Source: VBDM01 sp963699535 (GTDB lineage Bacteria; Pseudomonadota; Gammaproteobacteria; Burkholderiales; SG8-39). Taken from it: a stretch of DNA of 64,000 nt. The translations under genes were made by a program, and so were the position numbers. The stretch spans positions 116,164-180,163 of the forward strand of contig CAVOUJ010000037.1 in assembly GCA_963699535.1 (NCBI GenBank), read 5' to 3'. Below the pieces are notes generated by a model, which saw nothing but the letters and a program-made list of their open reading frames with translations, made no database searches and had not been told where the DNA came from. Every line of letters starts with the position of its first letter. The stretch's first letter is position 1. This document shows positions 9,267 to 18,514 of the stretch, one piece after another.

Positions 9267-10718
9267 ATGAGCATCTCGTGGAAAGCCATCGCGCCCGTCG
9301 CGGTCGCCATCGTCATTGCCCTCATACCGGCCCCGGCGGGGTTGCCGCAGTTCGCCTGGTATTACTTCGCGATCTTCGTCGGCGTTATCGTCGGCCTGAT
9401 GTTCGAGCCGCTGCCCGGAGGCGCGATCGGGTTGATCGGCGTCGCGCTGGTGACCGTGCTGTCCGAGTACGTGTTCTTCAGCCCCGAGCAGCTCGCCAAG
9501 GCCGGCTTCAGCCCGGCCCGGGCGTCGCTCTCCTGGGCGCTCTCCGGCTTTTCCAACACCACGGTATGGCTGATCTTCGGCGCCTTCATGTTCGCGCTCG
9601 GCTACGAGAAGACCGGCCTCGGGCGGCGAATCGCGCTCTTGCTCGTCCGCGCGATGGGACGCAAGACTCTGACGCTCGGCTATGCAGTGACGATCGCCGA
9701 CCTGCTGCTCGCGCCGTTCACGCCGTCCAACACCGCGCGCAGCGGCGGAACGATCTACCCGGTCATCCGCAACCTGCCCGCCCTCTACGAATCGAAGCCG
9801 AACGACCCCTCGATGCGGCGCATGGGCTCCTACCTCATGTGGGTGGCGATCGCGGCGACCTGCGTGACGAGCTCGATGTTCCTCACCGCTCTCGCGCCCA
9901 ACCTGCTCGCCGTCGAGCTCGTGAAGAAGATCGCGAAGATCGAGATCGCGTGGATCGACTGGTTCCTGTATTTCGCCCCCGTCGGCATACTGTTGCTGGC
10001 GCTGGTGCCGCTGCTCGTTTACTGGATCTATCCCCCTCAGGTGAAGGAGGGAGCGGAGGTTCCCGCTTGGGCGGCGAAGGAGCTCGAAAAGATGGGGCCG
10101 CTCTCCCAGCGGGAAATCACGCTGGGCGTCCTGGTCGTCATCGCGCTGCTCTTGTGGATTTTCGGCGGCAAGATCATGGAGGCGACCACCGCCGCCATCG
10201 CCGTGATCTCGCTGATGCTGCTCCTCAAGGTCGTCACCTGGGACGACATCACGGCCAACAAGGCCGCGTGGAACACGCTCGCGTGGTTCGCGACGCTGGT
10301 CGCGCTCGCGGACGGGCTCACCCGCGTTGGATTCGTGAAATGGTTCGCGGAGAGCGTGGCCGGGCAACTCTCCGGCGTCTCGCCGACGGTGGCGGTCGTG
10401 GCGCTCTTGCTGATCAACTTCTTCGGCCACTACCTTTTCGCGAGCGTCACCGCTCACGTCACCGCCATGATCCCGGTGCTGCTCGCGGTCGCGTCCACGA
10501 TTCCCGGCGTCAACATGCACACACTCGCGCTCGGGATGTGTCTGCAGCTCGGCATCATGGGCATCCTCACTCCGTATGCGACCGGCCCGAGCCCGGTGTA
10601 CTACGGCAGCGGCTACCTGCCGGCTGCCGACTACTGGCGCCTCGGTGCGATATTCGGCCTGATCTTCTTCGCGGCGTTTCTCGTTATCGGCGTCCCCTGG
10701 ATGCTGGCGATACGGTGA
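9267..10718 (+). CDS. DASS/CitT-type C4-dicarboxylate (anion) transporter
   Basis: This intact 483-residue membrane protein belongs to the divalent anion:sodium symporter / CitT-TtdT group. About 11-12 membrane segments are evident. Substrate-loop motifs are the TPSNTARSGG stretch in the first half and the ATGPSPVYYGSGY stretch in the second. Relatives exchange tartrate, citrate, 2-oxoglutarate or succinate. Directly after frdABCD, a fumarate or malate import / succinate export role is the natural inference. A GAGGGGAG ribosome site precedes ATG 9267. Confidence 0.88.
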   Translation: MSISWKAIAPVAVAIVIALIPAPAGLPQFAWYYFAIFVGVIVGLMFEPLPGGAIGLIGVALVTVLSEYVFFSPEQLAKAGFSPARASLSWALSGFSNTTVWLIFGAFMFALGYEKTGLGRRIALLLVRAMGRKTLTLGYAVTIADLLLAPFTPSNTARSGGTIYPVIRNLPALYESKPNDPSMRRMGSYLMWVAIAATCVTSSMFLTALAPNLLAVELVKKIAKIEIAWIDWFLYFAPVGILLLALVPLLVYWIYPPQVKEGAEVPAWAAKELEKMGPLSQREITLGVLVVIALLLWIFGGKIMEATTAAIAVISLMLLLKVVTWDDITANKAAWNTLAWFATLVALADGLTRVGFVKWFAESVAGQLSGVSPTVAVVALLLINFFGHYLFASVTAHVTAMIPVLLAVASTIPGVNMHTLALGMCLQLGIMGILTPYATGPSPVYYGSGYLPAADYWRLGAIFGLIFFAAFLVIGVPWMLAIR

Positions 10719-10745
10719 GCGCCGCCCACCGCTAAGCCCGGCGCA

Positions 10746-11269
10746 ATGAACGTCGCGACCGTCCGCCGCATCGGCTTGTTCGCCGGGCCGCTGCTGGGCT
10801 TCTTCTGCTATTACCTGCTGCCCCAGCATTACTCGACCGGTCCGGCCGAGTGGGTCGAGTTCACGCAAATCGGACGCGCCACGCTCGGCCTCATGGTCTG
10901 GATGGCGACTTGGTGGCTCACCGAGGCGGTGGACATCGAGGTCACCGCCCTGCTGCCGATCGTGGCCTTCCCGCTGCTCGGAATCGCGCCGCTGTCCAAG
11001 GTCCTGCCGCCCTACGCCGCGGACGTGATCTTCCTGTTCATGGGCGGTTTCATCATCGGGCTCGCGATCGAGCGCTGGGGCCTGGACCGGCGCATCGCCT
11101 TTTTCGTCCTGCCGTGGGAACGCCGCCGAACGCGATCGTGTTCGGAACCGGCCTGGTGCGTATGCCGCAGATGATGAAGGCCGGCTTCTGGCTGAACCTC
11201 GCCGGAATACTGGTCATCGTCGCGCTCGCTTGGCTCTTCATCTCGCCGCTGCTCGGCAACGTCTACTGA
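10746..11269 (+). pseudogene. second DASS-type transporter with large internal deletion
   Basis: The first 118 residues look like the N-terminus of a 480-500 residue DASS/SLC13 carrier (YAADVIFLFMGGF and LAIERWGLDRRIA). The sequence then jumps directly to the extreme C-terminal motif GTPPNAIVFGTG and the last helix, with a one-base frame change at about 11115. Roughly 300 middle residues, including most helices and one substrate loop, are missing. A functional carrier is impossible as written. This is either a true deletion remnant or an assembly collapse. The C-terminal part reads to the stop at 11269. Confidence 0.8.
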
Positions 11270-11298
11270 GCGCCGGCAGTTGACCCGCGGCACCGGCC

Positions 11299-11831
11299 GT
11301 GCGACTCTTTTCCGCCATGGGGACGTCGCTGTCGGGTGAGCAGCCGGGGAGGCCGTCGCGGTCGCGCTTGCGGTCCTGCTCGGCCTGCTGGCGGGCGTCG
11401 GCGGCTACACCCTCCTGTACGCCGAAGGGCTCTCCTACATGAGCGACGACCCCAAGGTGTGCGTGAATTGCCACATCATGCAGCCGCAGTACGATTCCTG
11501 GCAGAAGGCGAGCCACCACACCGTGGCCACCTGCGTCGACTGCCACCTGCCGCACAGCTTCATCCGCAAGTACCTCTCCAAGGCGGAGAACGGCTACCAC
11601 CATTCGAAGGCGTTCACGTTCCAGGATTTCCACGAGCCGATCCTGATCAAGGAAAAGAGCAGCCGGATCCTCCAGGACAACTGCCTCGACTGCCACGGCG
11701 ATCTCGTGCACGAGCAGATCGCGCGCGCCGCGGCGGGCGCCGGCGAAGTCCAGTGCGTGCATTGCCACCGCTCGGCGGGGCACGGCACGCCCGCCGGGCT
11801 CGGGCGTAGGGAAACAGCGTTACGGAGATGA
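11299..11831 (+). CDS. nrfH: NapC/NirT-type tetraheme cytochrome, electron donor to NrfA
   Basis: NrfH oxidises membrane quinol and passes electrons to NrfA. One N-terminal membrane helix (AVALAVLLGLLAGVGG) is followed by four CXXCH heme sites: CVNCH with the NrfH-type downstream Met (CHIM), CVDCH, CLDCH and CVHCH. The heme part is in one intact frame. The start is uncertain: GTG 11299 or ATG 11317 lie in another frame, and one base appears lost near 11350, just before the membrane helix. The stop overlaps the leader of nrfA, whose Shine-Dalgarno sits at the nrfH end. Confidence 0.85.
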
Positions 11832-11842
11832 GGAGGCACACC

Positions 11843-13338
11843 ATGAGGAAATCCCAACGCGGCGCTTCGCGCGCGGTCCTGATCGGCGTGATCGTGGTGG
11901 TAGCCGTCGCCACCGCGCTCGTCACCGCGCTGCTGGTCAACATCTTCGAGCGCAAGAGCGAGGCGCGCAGCCCCTACGTGCGCCTGACCGAGGTGACCGA
12001 GGACACGACCGATCCGAAGCAGTGGGGCGTCAACTGGCCCAAGCAGTACGACTCGTACCTGCTTACGGCCCAGACCACGCGCACGAAGTTCGGCGGGCAC
12101 GGCGGGAGCGAGGCGGTGCCGGAGGAAAAGATCGCGCGCGACCCGTGGCTGAAGCGCATGTTCCTCGGCTACGCGTTCTCGATCGACTACCGCGACCGCC
12201 GCGGGCACGCCTACATGCTCGCCGACCAGGAGGCCACCAAGCGGCTCACCAAGCCACAGACCGGCATCGTGCCTGCACTGCCACGCCTCGGTGATGCCGC
12301 TCTACCGCGAGCTCGGCAACGGCGACGCGGCCAAGGGCCTCGCGGAGAGCTACAAGTTCTCGTACCAGGACTCTCAGCAAGAAGCTGCACGACTCGGGCC
12401 ACGCGCACCCGGTCTCCTGCGTGGATTGCCACGACCCCAAGACCATGCAGCTGCGCGTCACGCGCCCGGGGTTCATCGACGGCATCCGCGTGCTCGCGGC
12501 CTCGGACGCGCCGGTCCCGCACCTGCCGTCGATCGAGCGCTGGCGCGCCGGCGGCAAGGCGACGCCCTACGACCCCAACGGGGACGCCTCGCGCAGCGAG
12601 ATGCGGTCCTATCGTCTGCGGCCAGTGCCACGTCGAGTACTACTGCTCGTCGCAAGATGACGCTCTTCTTCCCGTGGGGCAAGGGCCTGACGCGTCGAGC
12701 AGATCAGGAGACGTTCTGGAACGAGACCAAGTTCGCCGACGGCACGCGGTTCTTCGACTGGAAGCACGCGGAGACCGGCGCGCCGAGTCCTCAAGGCGCA
12801 GCACCCCGAGTTCGAGCTGTGGAGCCAGGGCGTCCACGCGCGCTCGGGCGTCGCCTGCGCCGACTGCCACATGCCCTACATGCGCGACGGCGCGATCAAG
12901 GTCACCGACCACTGGGTGCGCAGCCCGCTGCTCAACATCAACCGCGCCTGCCAGACCTGCCACCGCGTGCCCGAGGCCGAGCTCAAGGCGCGCGTGGAGA
13001 CGATCCAGGAGCGCAACTTCGAGCTGATGCAGCGCGGCGGGCGCGGCGATCGTCGACGCTGATCGACGCGATCGTCAGCGGCGAAGAAGGCGGGCGCGAC
13101 CGACGCGCAGCTGCAGCCGGCGCTCGAGCTCCAGCGCAAGGCGCAGTGGCGGCTCGATTTCGTCGCGGCCGAGAACTCGATGGGCTTCCACGCGCCGCAG
13201 GAGGCGGCGCTGGTGCTCGGCGAGGCGCTCGACTACGCGCGGCAGGGCGAGCTCGCCGCGGCGAGGTGGAAGTCGCCCGTGAAGGCCGCGGCGGCCGCGC
13301 CCGCGAGGACCGACGGCGAGCGGGCGAAGAAACCCTGA
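11843..13338 (+). CDS. nrfA: pentaheme cytochrome c nitrite reductase with CXXCH at the active-site heme; many apparent indels
   Basis: NrfA reduces nitrite to ammonium with six electrons in the periplasm. ATG 11843 is chosen because a perfect AGGAGG lies 6 bases before it. A membrane or signal helix (residues 13-35) leads to five heme sites: CLHCH, CVDCH, CGQCH (followed by VEYY, the usual active-site Tyr region), CADCH and CQTCH. KAQHPE carries the expected active-site His. About ten small indels (near 12265, 12371, 12613, 12653, 12691, 12709, 12782, 13036, 13058, 13080) must be corrected; the result is 497 whole codons, close to known NrfA size. The first heme motif is CXXCH rather than the classical CXXCK. 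Confidence 0.85.
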
Positions 13339-13363
13339 GCGCTCGCGGTCACTGAAAGCCCCC

Positions 13364-15057
13364 GTGCCGAGAAAATCGAAGATCGGCTCCGCCGCAGGAC
13401 CGAAGCGAAGCCGATCCGGCGCAGCGCCCAAGCGCGCCTACCCCGATCTTCACGAGCACCTGCGCGCGCTGGACAAGGCCGGGCTGCTGGTCACGGTCGA
13501 CCGGCCGATCAACAAGGACACCGAGATGCACCCGCTGGTGCGCTGGCAGTTCCGCGGCGGCATCGAGGAGCCGGACCGCAAGGCGTTCCTGTTCACCAAC
13601 GTGACCGACGCAAGGGGCGCAAGTACGACATCCCGGTCGTGGTCGGCGCGCTCGCCGCGAGCCGCGAGATCTACCGCATCGGCATGGGCTGCCCGCTCGA
13701 GCGAGATCAACGAGACCTGGAACCGCGCGATCGCCAATCCGATCGCGCCGCGGATCGTCGAGGACGCGCCCTGCCACGAGATCGTGATCAGGGCGAGGAG
13801 CTCGACAAGCCCGGCAACGGCCTCGACGGCCTGCCGATGCCGATCTCGACGCCCGGCTGGGACATCGCGCCGTTCACGACGCTTTCGCAGTACATCACCA
13901 AGGACCCCGACACCGGCGTCCAGAACATGGGCATCTACCGCGGCCAGGTGAAGGCGCCGCGGCGGCTCGGCATGAACCCGTCGCTCGAGCTGCGGCCCGG
14001 CATCTACACGCACTGGGAGAAGATGAAGGCGCGCGGCAAGAAGCTGCCGGCGGCGGTGGTTCTCGGCGCGCCGCCGTGCGTCGCCTTCACCTCGGCGCAG
14101 AAGGTGCCCGAGGCGCTCGACGAACTGCACGTCGCCGGCGGGCTCGTCGGCTCGCCGATCAACGTGGTGAAGGCGAAGACCGTCGATCTGCTGGTGCCGG
14201 CCGAGGCGGAGATCGTCATCGAGGGCTACATCGACACCGAGTACCTCGAGCCCGAGGCGCCGTTCGGCGAATCGCACGGCCACGTGAACCTGCAGGAATA
14301 CAACGCCTTCATGGAGGTGACCTGCATCACGCGCCGCAAGGACGCGATCCTCACCTCGATCATCTCGCAGGTGACGCCGAGCGAATCGAGCCTCATCAAG
14401 CGCGTCGCGCTCGAGCCGCTGTTCACCCATCACCTGCGCAACACGCTCGGCATCCAGGGCGTGAAGCGCGTGTCGATGCACGAGCCGCTCACCAACCTGC
14501 GCAAGGTGGTCGTGCTGGTCATGGACCGCGAGACGCCGACGACCGAGGTCTGGCGCGCGCTCTACGGCGCGGCGTCGTGGAACCGCGCGGCGGGCAAGTA
14601 CGTCATCGCGGTCAACGAGGACATCGATCCGGACAACGCCGACGCGTTGCTCTGGGCCATGTCCTACCGCGCCAACCCGGGCCTCGATCTGCAGATCCTG
14701 CACCACCGCGACCAGGGCCACGGACCGCGGAGCAAGCGCAACGGCGGCGAGGACGCCTCGGTGCTGATCGACGCGACGATGAAGGAGGATTTCCCGCCGA
14801 TCTCGCTGCCCAAGCGCGAGTACATGGAGCGCGCGAAGAAGATCTGGGAGGAGCTCGGCCTGCCGAAGCTGAAGCCCGAGTCGCCCTGGTTCGGCTACTC
14901 GCTCGGCGAGTGGTCCGACGAGTTCGAGCGCGCGGCCGAGCTCGCGGTGAAGGGCGACTACTTCGAGACCGGCAAAGCGCTCGTCAAGCGCCGGCGCAAG
15001 GACGTGCGCATGAACACCGAGGTGCGCGACCTCAAGATACCTCGGGAAGAAGAATAG
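13364..15057 (+). CDS. UbiD-family prenyl-FMN (de)carboxylase, three apparent indels
   Basis: UbiD-family enzymes use prenylated FMN to add or remove carboxyl groups on aromatic or unsaturated acids. The protein begins at GTG 13364 with a basic leader, then YPDLHEHLRALD and NKDTEMHPLVRWQF. Small indels near 13611 (loss), 13707 (gain) and 13787 (loss) break the first part; after 13790 the frame is intact to 15057. Corrected length is 564 residues. The E-x-P-FGESHGH region (PEAPFGESHGHVN) and the long C-terminal segment fit the family. The substrate is unknown and no ubiX-type flavin prenyltransferase gene is nearby. It follows nrfA by 25 bases. Confidence 0.85.
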
Positions 15058-15063
15058 CCAGGT

Positions 15064-15139
15064 TGGTGCCGGGTAGAGGAGTCGAACCCCCGACCAACTG
15101 ATTACAAATCAGCTGCTCTACCAACTGAGCTAACCCGGC
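15064..15139 (-). tRNA. tRNA-Thr (TGT anticodon)
   Basis: Read on the minus strand it begins GCCGGGTTAGCTCAG and folds into a full cloverleaf: acceptor GCCGGGT pairing with ACCCGGC, D arm with GGTAGAGC, anticodon stem CTGAT/ATCAG around TTGTAAT (anticodon TGT), and T arm with GGTTCGACTCC. The CCA end is encoded (15064-15066). It lies tail to tail with the UbiD gene. Confidence 0.95.
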
Positions 15140-15150
15140 ACTCGCGAAAA

Positions 15151-15156
15151 ATTATA
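15151..15156 (-). promoter_or_regulatory. -10 element of the tRNA-Thr promoter
   Basis: A perfect TATAAT on the minus strand ends 11 bases before the tRNA 5' end, the normal place for a stable-RNA promoter. No good -35 match is visible at 16-18 bases upstream (about 15173-15180). Confidence 0.6.
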
Positions 15157-15191
15157 CCGGACCGTAGGCAGCGTTCCGCGACCGCTTCGCC

Positions 15192-15595
15192 CTATTTCAC
15201 GCGCTTGAGCGTTGGCTTTCCGCCCGATTTCGGGGGCTCGGTAGTGTCAGCAGGCACCTCCGTTCGTTCGCCGTCCGTTTTCTCCAGTTCGAACGACATC
15301 CCCTGTCCGTTCTCGCGCGCGTAGATCGCGGCAACCGCCGCGACGGGGATGACGATCTCCTTCGCCGACTCCGGAAAAGCGCGCACGTGCATTCGATGAT
15401 CTCGTTGCCCATCTGCAGGCGGCTCGCCGCGACTGGCCCGATGTTGAGGACGATCTCGCCGTCGCGCACGTATTCCATCGGGACTCGGGTCTGCGGATCG
15501 ACCACGACCGAGATGTAAGGCGTGTAGCCGTTGTCCACGCACCATTCGTACACAGCGCGCAGTAGGTAGGGCTTGGTAGAGGTGGGCTCGGCCAT
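15192..15595 (-). CDS. sspB: ClpXP adaptor SspB, one apparent frameshift
   Basis: SspB tethers ssrA-tagged proteins to the ClpXP protease. The N-terminal part (SPYLLRA-like KPYLLRAVYEW, then YTPYISVVVD and GEIVLNIGPVAAS) is the conserved substrate-binding fold. After MGNEIIE the frame must change by one base (about 15391-15396, a lost base) to read FPESAKEIVIPV and IYARENGQG. The acidic-basic tail ending PTLKRVK contains the usual ClpX-docking type C-terminus. With one base added the gene has 135 codons. It lies 35 bases downstream of sspA in the usual sspAB pair. Confidence 0.88.
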
Positions 15596-15630
15596 GCGAG
15601 TTCGTCGTTCCTCCGCTAGGCCCCTGCCCG

Positions 15631-16230
15631 TTACTTCCGCATCACCTTTTCCGAGGGCGTCAGCGCCTCGATGAATGCCGGGCGCGAAAACAGGCGCTCG
15701 GCGTATTTCATCAGCGGCGCCGTGGTCTTGGGCAGGGTTATGCCGTAGTGGTCCAGCCGCCACAGGAGCGGGCTGATCGCCACGTCGAGCATCGAGAAGT
15801 CGTCTCCGAGCATGTACTTCTGCTTGGTGAACACCGGGGCAAGCTCGGCGAGGCGGTCGGCGACCTGCTGCCGCGCCTTGTCCTGCTGTTTCTGGTTGCC
15901 GTTCTCCAGGGGATCGATCTGGCTGAAGAGCTCGACTTCGAAGTTGAACAGGAAAAGCCGCGCCCGCGCGCGCATCACCGGGTCCGCGGGCATCAGCTGC
16001 GGATGCGGGAAGCGCTCGTCGATGTACTCGTTGATGATGTTCGCTTCGTAGAGGATCAGGTCGCGCTCGACCAGCACCGGCAAGCGGTTGTAGGGGTTCA
16101 TCACGGCGATGTCTTCGGGCTTGTTGTACATGTCGACATCGATGATCTGAAAGTCCATGCCTTTCTCGTACAGCACGGTGCGGCAGCGCTGGGAGAAAGG
16201 GCAGGTAGTGCCGGAATAGAGGTTCATCAT
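15631..16230 (-). CDS. sspA: stringent starvation protein A (GST-like RNA polymerase-associated protein)
   Basis: SspA is a glutathione-S-transferase-fold protein that binds RNA polymerase during stress. The 199-residue product has the thioredoxin-like N-terminal domain with TCPFSQRCR, NPYNRLPVL and YEANIINEYIDE, followed by the helical C-terminal domain (LLWRLDHYGI). It sits between petC and sspB, an arrangement common in betaproteobacteria. Confidence 0.93.
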   Translation of the reverse strand: MMNLYSGTTCPFSQRCRTVLYEKGMDFQIIDVDMYNKPEDIAVMNPYNRLPVLVERDLILYEANIINEYIDERFPHPQLMPADPVMRARARLFLFNFEVELFSQIDPLENGNQKQQDKARQQVADRLAELAPVFTKQKYMLGDDFSMLDVAISPLLWRLDHYGITLPKTTAPLMKYAERLFSRPAFIEALTPSEKVMRK

Positions 16231-16309
16231 GGCGGCTTGCCTTGTTGCGTGACTCGAGGGTGAGACTAAGAGAGGTGCGGGCGCTCGCGCCCCACTTCAA
16301 GGGGCGGGG

Positions 16310-17116
16310 TCAGTGCACGTCCTTCCAGAACTCCTTGTAAAGGAGGTAGCTGAGGACGATCAGGGCGAGCAGCACCAGGATCGCGACATACCCCCACTGC
16401 TTGCGCTCGAGCTGGTTGGGTTCGGCCATCCAGGTCATGAAATTCACCAGATCGCGGACGAGGATGTCGTAGTCGATCTGAGAAAGCGATCCGGGCGTCG
16501 CGGTCCTGATCGTCTTGAGGACATAGCGGTCTCCGCCCTTGCCCGCCTGATCGGGAGTGAGCGCCTCGATCTTCCACGCGCTTTTCTGCTGCCTGCCGGC
16601 CGCCTCGGCCTGCTCGTGCGTACTGAATCTGCGCTCGTCCTGCACTTGCTGTCCCGAGAGCGTCCACAGCACGTGCGGCATGACGACGCGCTCGAACACC
16701 ATATTGTTCCAGCCCGTCGGCGAAGCCGGATCGCGGTAGTAGCTGCGCAGATACGTATACAGCCAATCGGCCCCCCGCACGCGCGCGATCACGGAGAGGT
16801 CCGGCGGCGGCGTGCCAAACCACTCTCTTGCGTCCTTCCTCGTCATGCCGACGTTCATCAGGTCCCCGACCTTGCCGCCCGTGAAGATCAGGTTGTCCTT
16901 GATCTGCTGCTCGGAGAGGCCGAGATCGACGAGCTTGTTGTAGCGCATCATCCCTGCCCCATGGCAGTTCATGCAGTAGTTGACGAAACTGCGGGCGCCC
17001 GCCTGCAGGCTCGCAACATCGCGTGGATCGATCGGCGCGGTGTCGAGACGGATCGCCTCCTCCGCCGCGAAGGCGATCGGCGCGGCGAAAGCGAGAACGG
17101 CGACGAGTGCTCTCAT
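16310..17116 (-). CDS. petC: ubiquinol-cytochrome c reductase, cytochrome c1 subunit
   Basis: Cytochrome c1 receives electrons from the Rieske protein in the bc1 complex. The 268-residue protein has a cleavable signal peptide (about residues 1-18), the heme site C48-MN-C51-H52, a later Met-containing segment (NNMVFERVVMPHVLW), and a single C-terminal anchor helix (VAILVLLALIVLSYLLY). Its start overlaps the petB stop by four bases. It is the last gene of the petABC operon. Confidence 0.95.
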   Translation of the reverse strand: MRALVAVLAFAAPIAFAAEEAIRLDTAPIDPRDVASLQAGARSFVNYCMNCHGAGMMRYNKLVDLGLSEQQIKDNLIFTGGKVGDLMNVGMTRKDAREWFGTPPPDLSVIARVRGADWLYTYLRSYYRDPASPTGWNNMVFERVVMPHVLWTLSGQQVQDERRFSTHEQAEAAGRQQKSAWKIEALTPDQAGKGGDRYVLKTIRTATPGSLSQIDYDILVRDLVNFMTWMAEPNQLERKQWGYVAILVLLALIVLSYLLYKEFWKDVH

Positions 17117-18510
17117 TTCCCGGTGACCCTTTCGGGCTCAGGCAGGCACTTGTCCATCTTCGAGTACCACGGCATGAGGAAGAAGAAGAGGAAATACACA
17201 GCCGTGCCGACCTGCGCCGCCACGGTTCGGGCCGGAGTCACCGTCTGTATCCCGAGGTAGCCGAGCAGGAGAAAGGCGACCACGAAGAGAGCTATCGCCA
17301 CCTTGGTGATCGGACCCTTGTAGCGGACCGACTTGACCGGGCTACGGTCGAGCCACGGCAGCAGGAAGAAGATCATCGTCGACAGGCCCATGAGCGCCAC
17401 CCCCCACACCTTGGGATCGATCGCGTAGAAACCCGCGAGAAACACGAGCGCGACCGCGGCCACGGCGATCCTTATCACAGCGCGCTCCACGCTCCAGATA
17501 ATGAGCCCCGCCATCCCGATGACGCCGGCGGCGAGCACCCACATGAAATCCTCGGTGACGGCGCGCAGGATCGAATAGAACGGCGTGAAGTACCACACCG
17601 GAGCGATGTGCGGCGGGGTCTTCAGCGAATCGGCGGGAATGAAATTGTTGTGCTCGAGAAAGTACCCGCCCATTTCCGGGGCGAAGAACACGACGATGAA
17701 GAATACGAGAAGGAACACCATCAGGCCGAACGCGTCCTTGACGGTGTAGTAGGGATGAAACGGGACGCTGTCGAGCGGCACGCCGGTCTTCGGGTCCTTC
17801 TTCCTGCCGATTTCGACCCCGTCGGGATTGTTCGACCCCACCTCGTGCAGCGCGAGCAGGTGCGCGACCACGAGCGCGAGCAGCACCAGGGGCACCGCGA
17901 TCACGTGATAGGCAAAAAACCGGTTGAGGGTCGCATCCGACACGACGTAGTCGCCGCGTATCCAGATGGCGAGGTCCGGCCCGACGATCGGGATGGCGTC
18001 GAAGAGATTGACGATCACCTGCGCGCCCCAGTAGGACATCTGACCCCAGGGAAGGAGGTAGCCGAAGAAGGCCTCCGCCATGAGGCAGAGGAATATCAAC
18101 ATGCCGAAGATCCACAGGAGTTCCCGGGGCTTGCGGTACGAGCCGTAGAGCATCGCCCGGAACATGTGGAGATAGACGCAGATGAAGAAGAACGATGCGC
18201 CGGTCGAGTGCATGTAGCGGATCCACCAGCCCCAGGGCACCTCGCGCATGATGTACTCGACCGAGGCGAACGCCTGGGTGGCGTCCGGCTTGTAGTTCAT
18301 GGTGAGAAAGATGCCGGTGACGATCTGGAGCACCAGCACGAACATCGCGAGCGAGCCGAAGTAGTACCAGAAGTTGAAGTTCTTCGGCGCGTAGTACTCG
18401 GACAGGTGCTGCTTCCAGGTGGAGACGAGCGGAAAGCGCTGGTCGATCCAGGTGAGCAGGCCGTTGAAGGGTCCGGCGCCCGTTACAGCTTGTTTTTCAA
18501 CCGCGGCCAT
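17113..18510 (-). CDS. petB: ubiquinol-cytochrome c reductase, cytochrome b subunit
   Basis: Cytochrome b holds both b hemes and the two quinone sites of the bc1 complex. The 465-residue protein shows WYYFGSLAMF and the first heme-b helix, the SYWGAQV segment of the Qo site, and HVIAVPLVLLALVVAHLLALHE in the region of the second heme pair. PEWY is replaced by PVWYFTPFYSILRA, a common betaproteobacterial form. Length is slightly above average because of a C-terminal helix extension. Confidence 0.95.
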   Translation of the reverse strand: MAAVEKQAVTGAGPFNGLLTWIDQRFPLVSTWKQHLSEYYAPKNFNFWYYFGSLAMFVLVLQIVTGIFLTMNYKPDATQAFASVEYIMREVPWGWWIRYMHSTGASFFFICVYLHMFRAMLYGSYRKPRELLWIFGMLIFLCLMAEAFFGYLLPWGQMSYWGAQVIVNLFDAIPIVGPDLAIWIRGDYVVSDATLNRFFAYHVIAVPLVLLALVVAHLLALHEVGSNNPDGVEIGRKKDPKTGVPLDSVPFHPYYTVKDAFGLMVFLLVFFIVVFFAPEMGGYFLEHNNFIPADSLKTPPHIAPVWYFTPFYSILRAVTEDFMWVLAAGVIGMAGLIIWSVERAVIRIAVAAVALVFLAGFYAIDPKVWGVALMGLSTMIFFLLPWLDRSPVKSVRYKGPITKVAIALFVVAFLLLGYLGIQTVTPARTVAAQVGTAVYFLFFFLMPWYSKMDKCLPEPERVTGK

Positions 18511-18514
18511 CGCC

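Noticed and set aside
11012..11293. Minus-strand open frames across the transporter remnant and other high-GC genes
   Set aside because: They are antisense shadows with composition typical of GC-rich reverse frames and no recognisable domains.
16268..16310. Hairpins after petC as an intrinsic terminator
   Set aside because: GC-rich stems can be drawn on the minus strand, but no T run follows.
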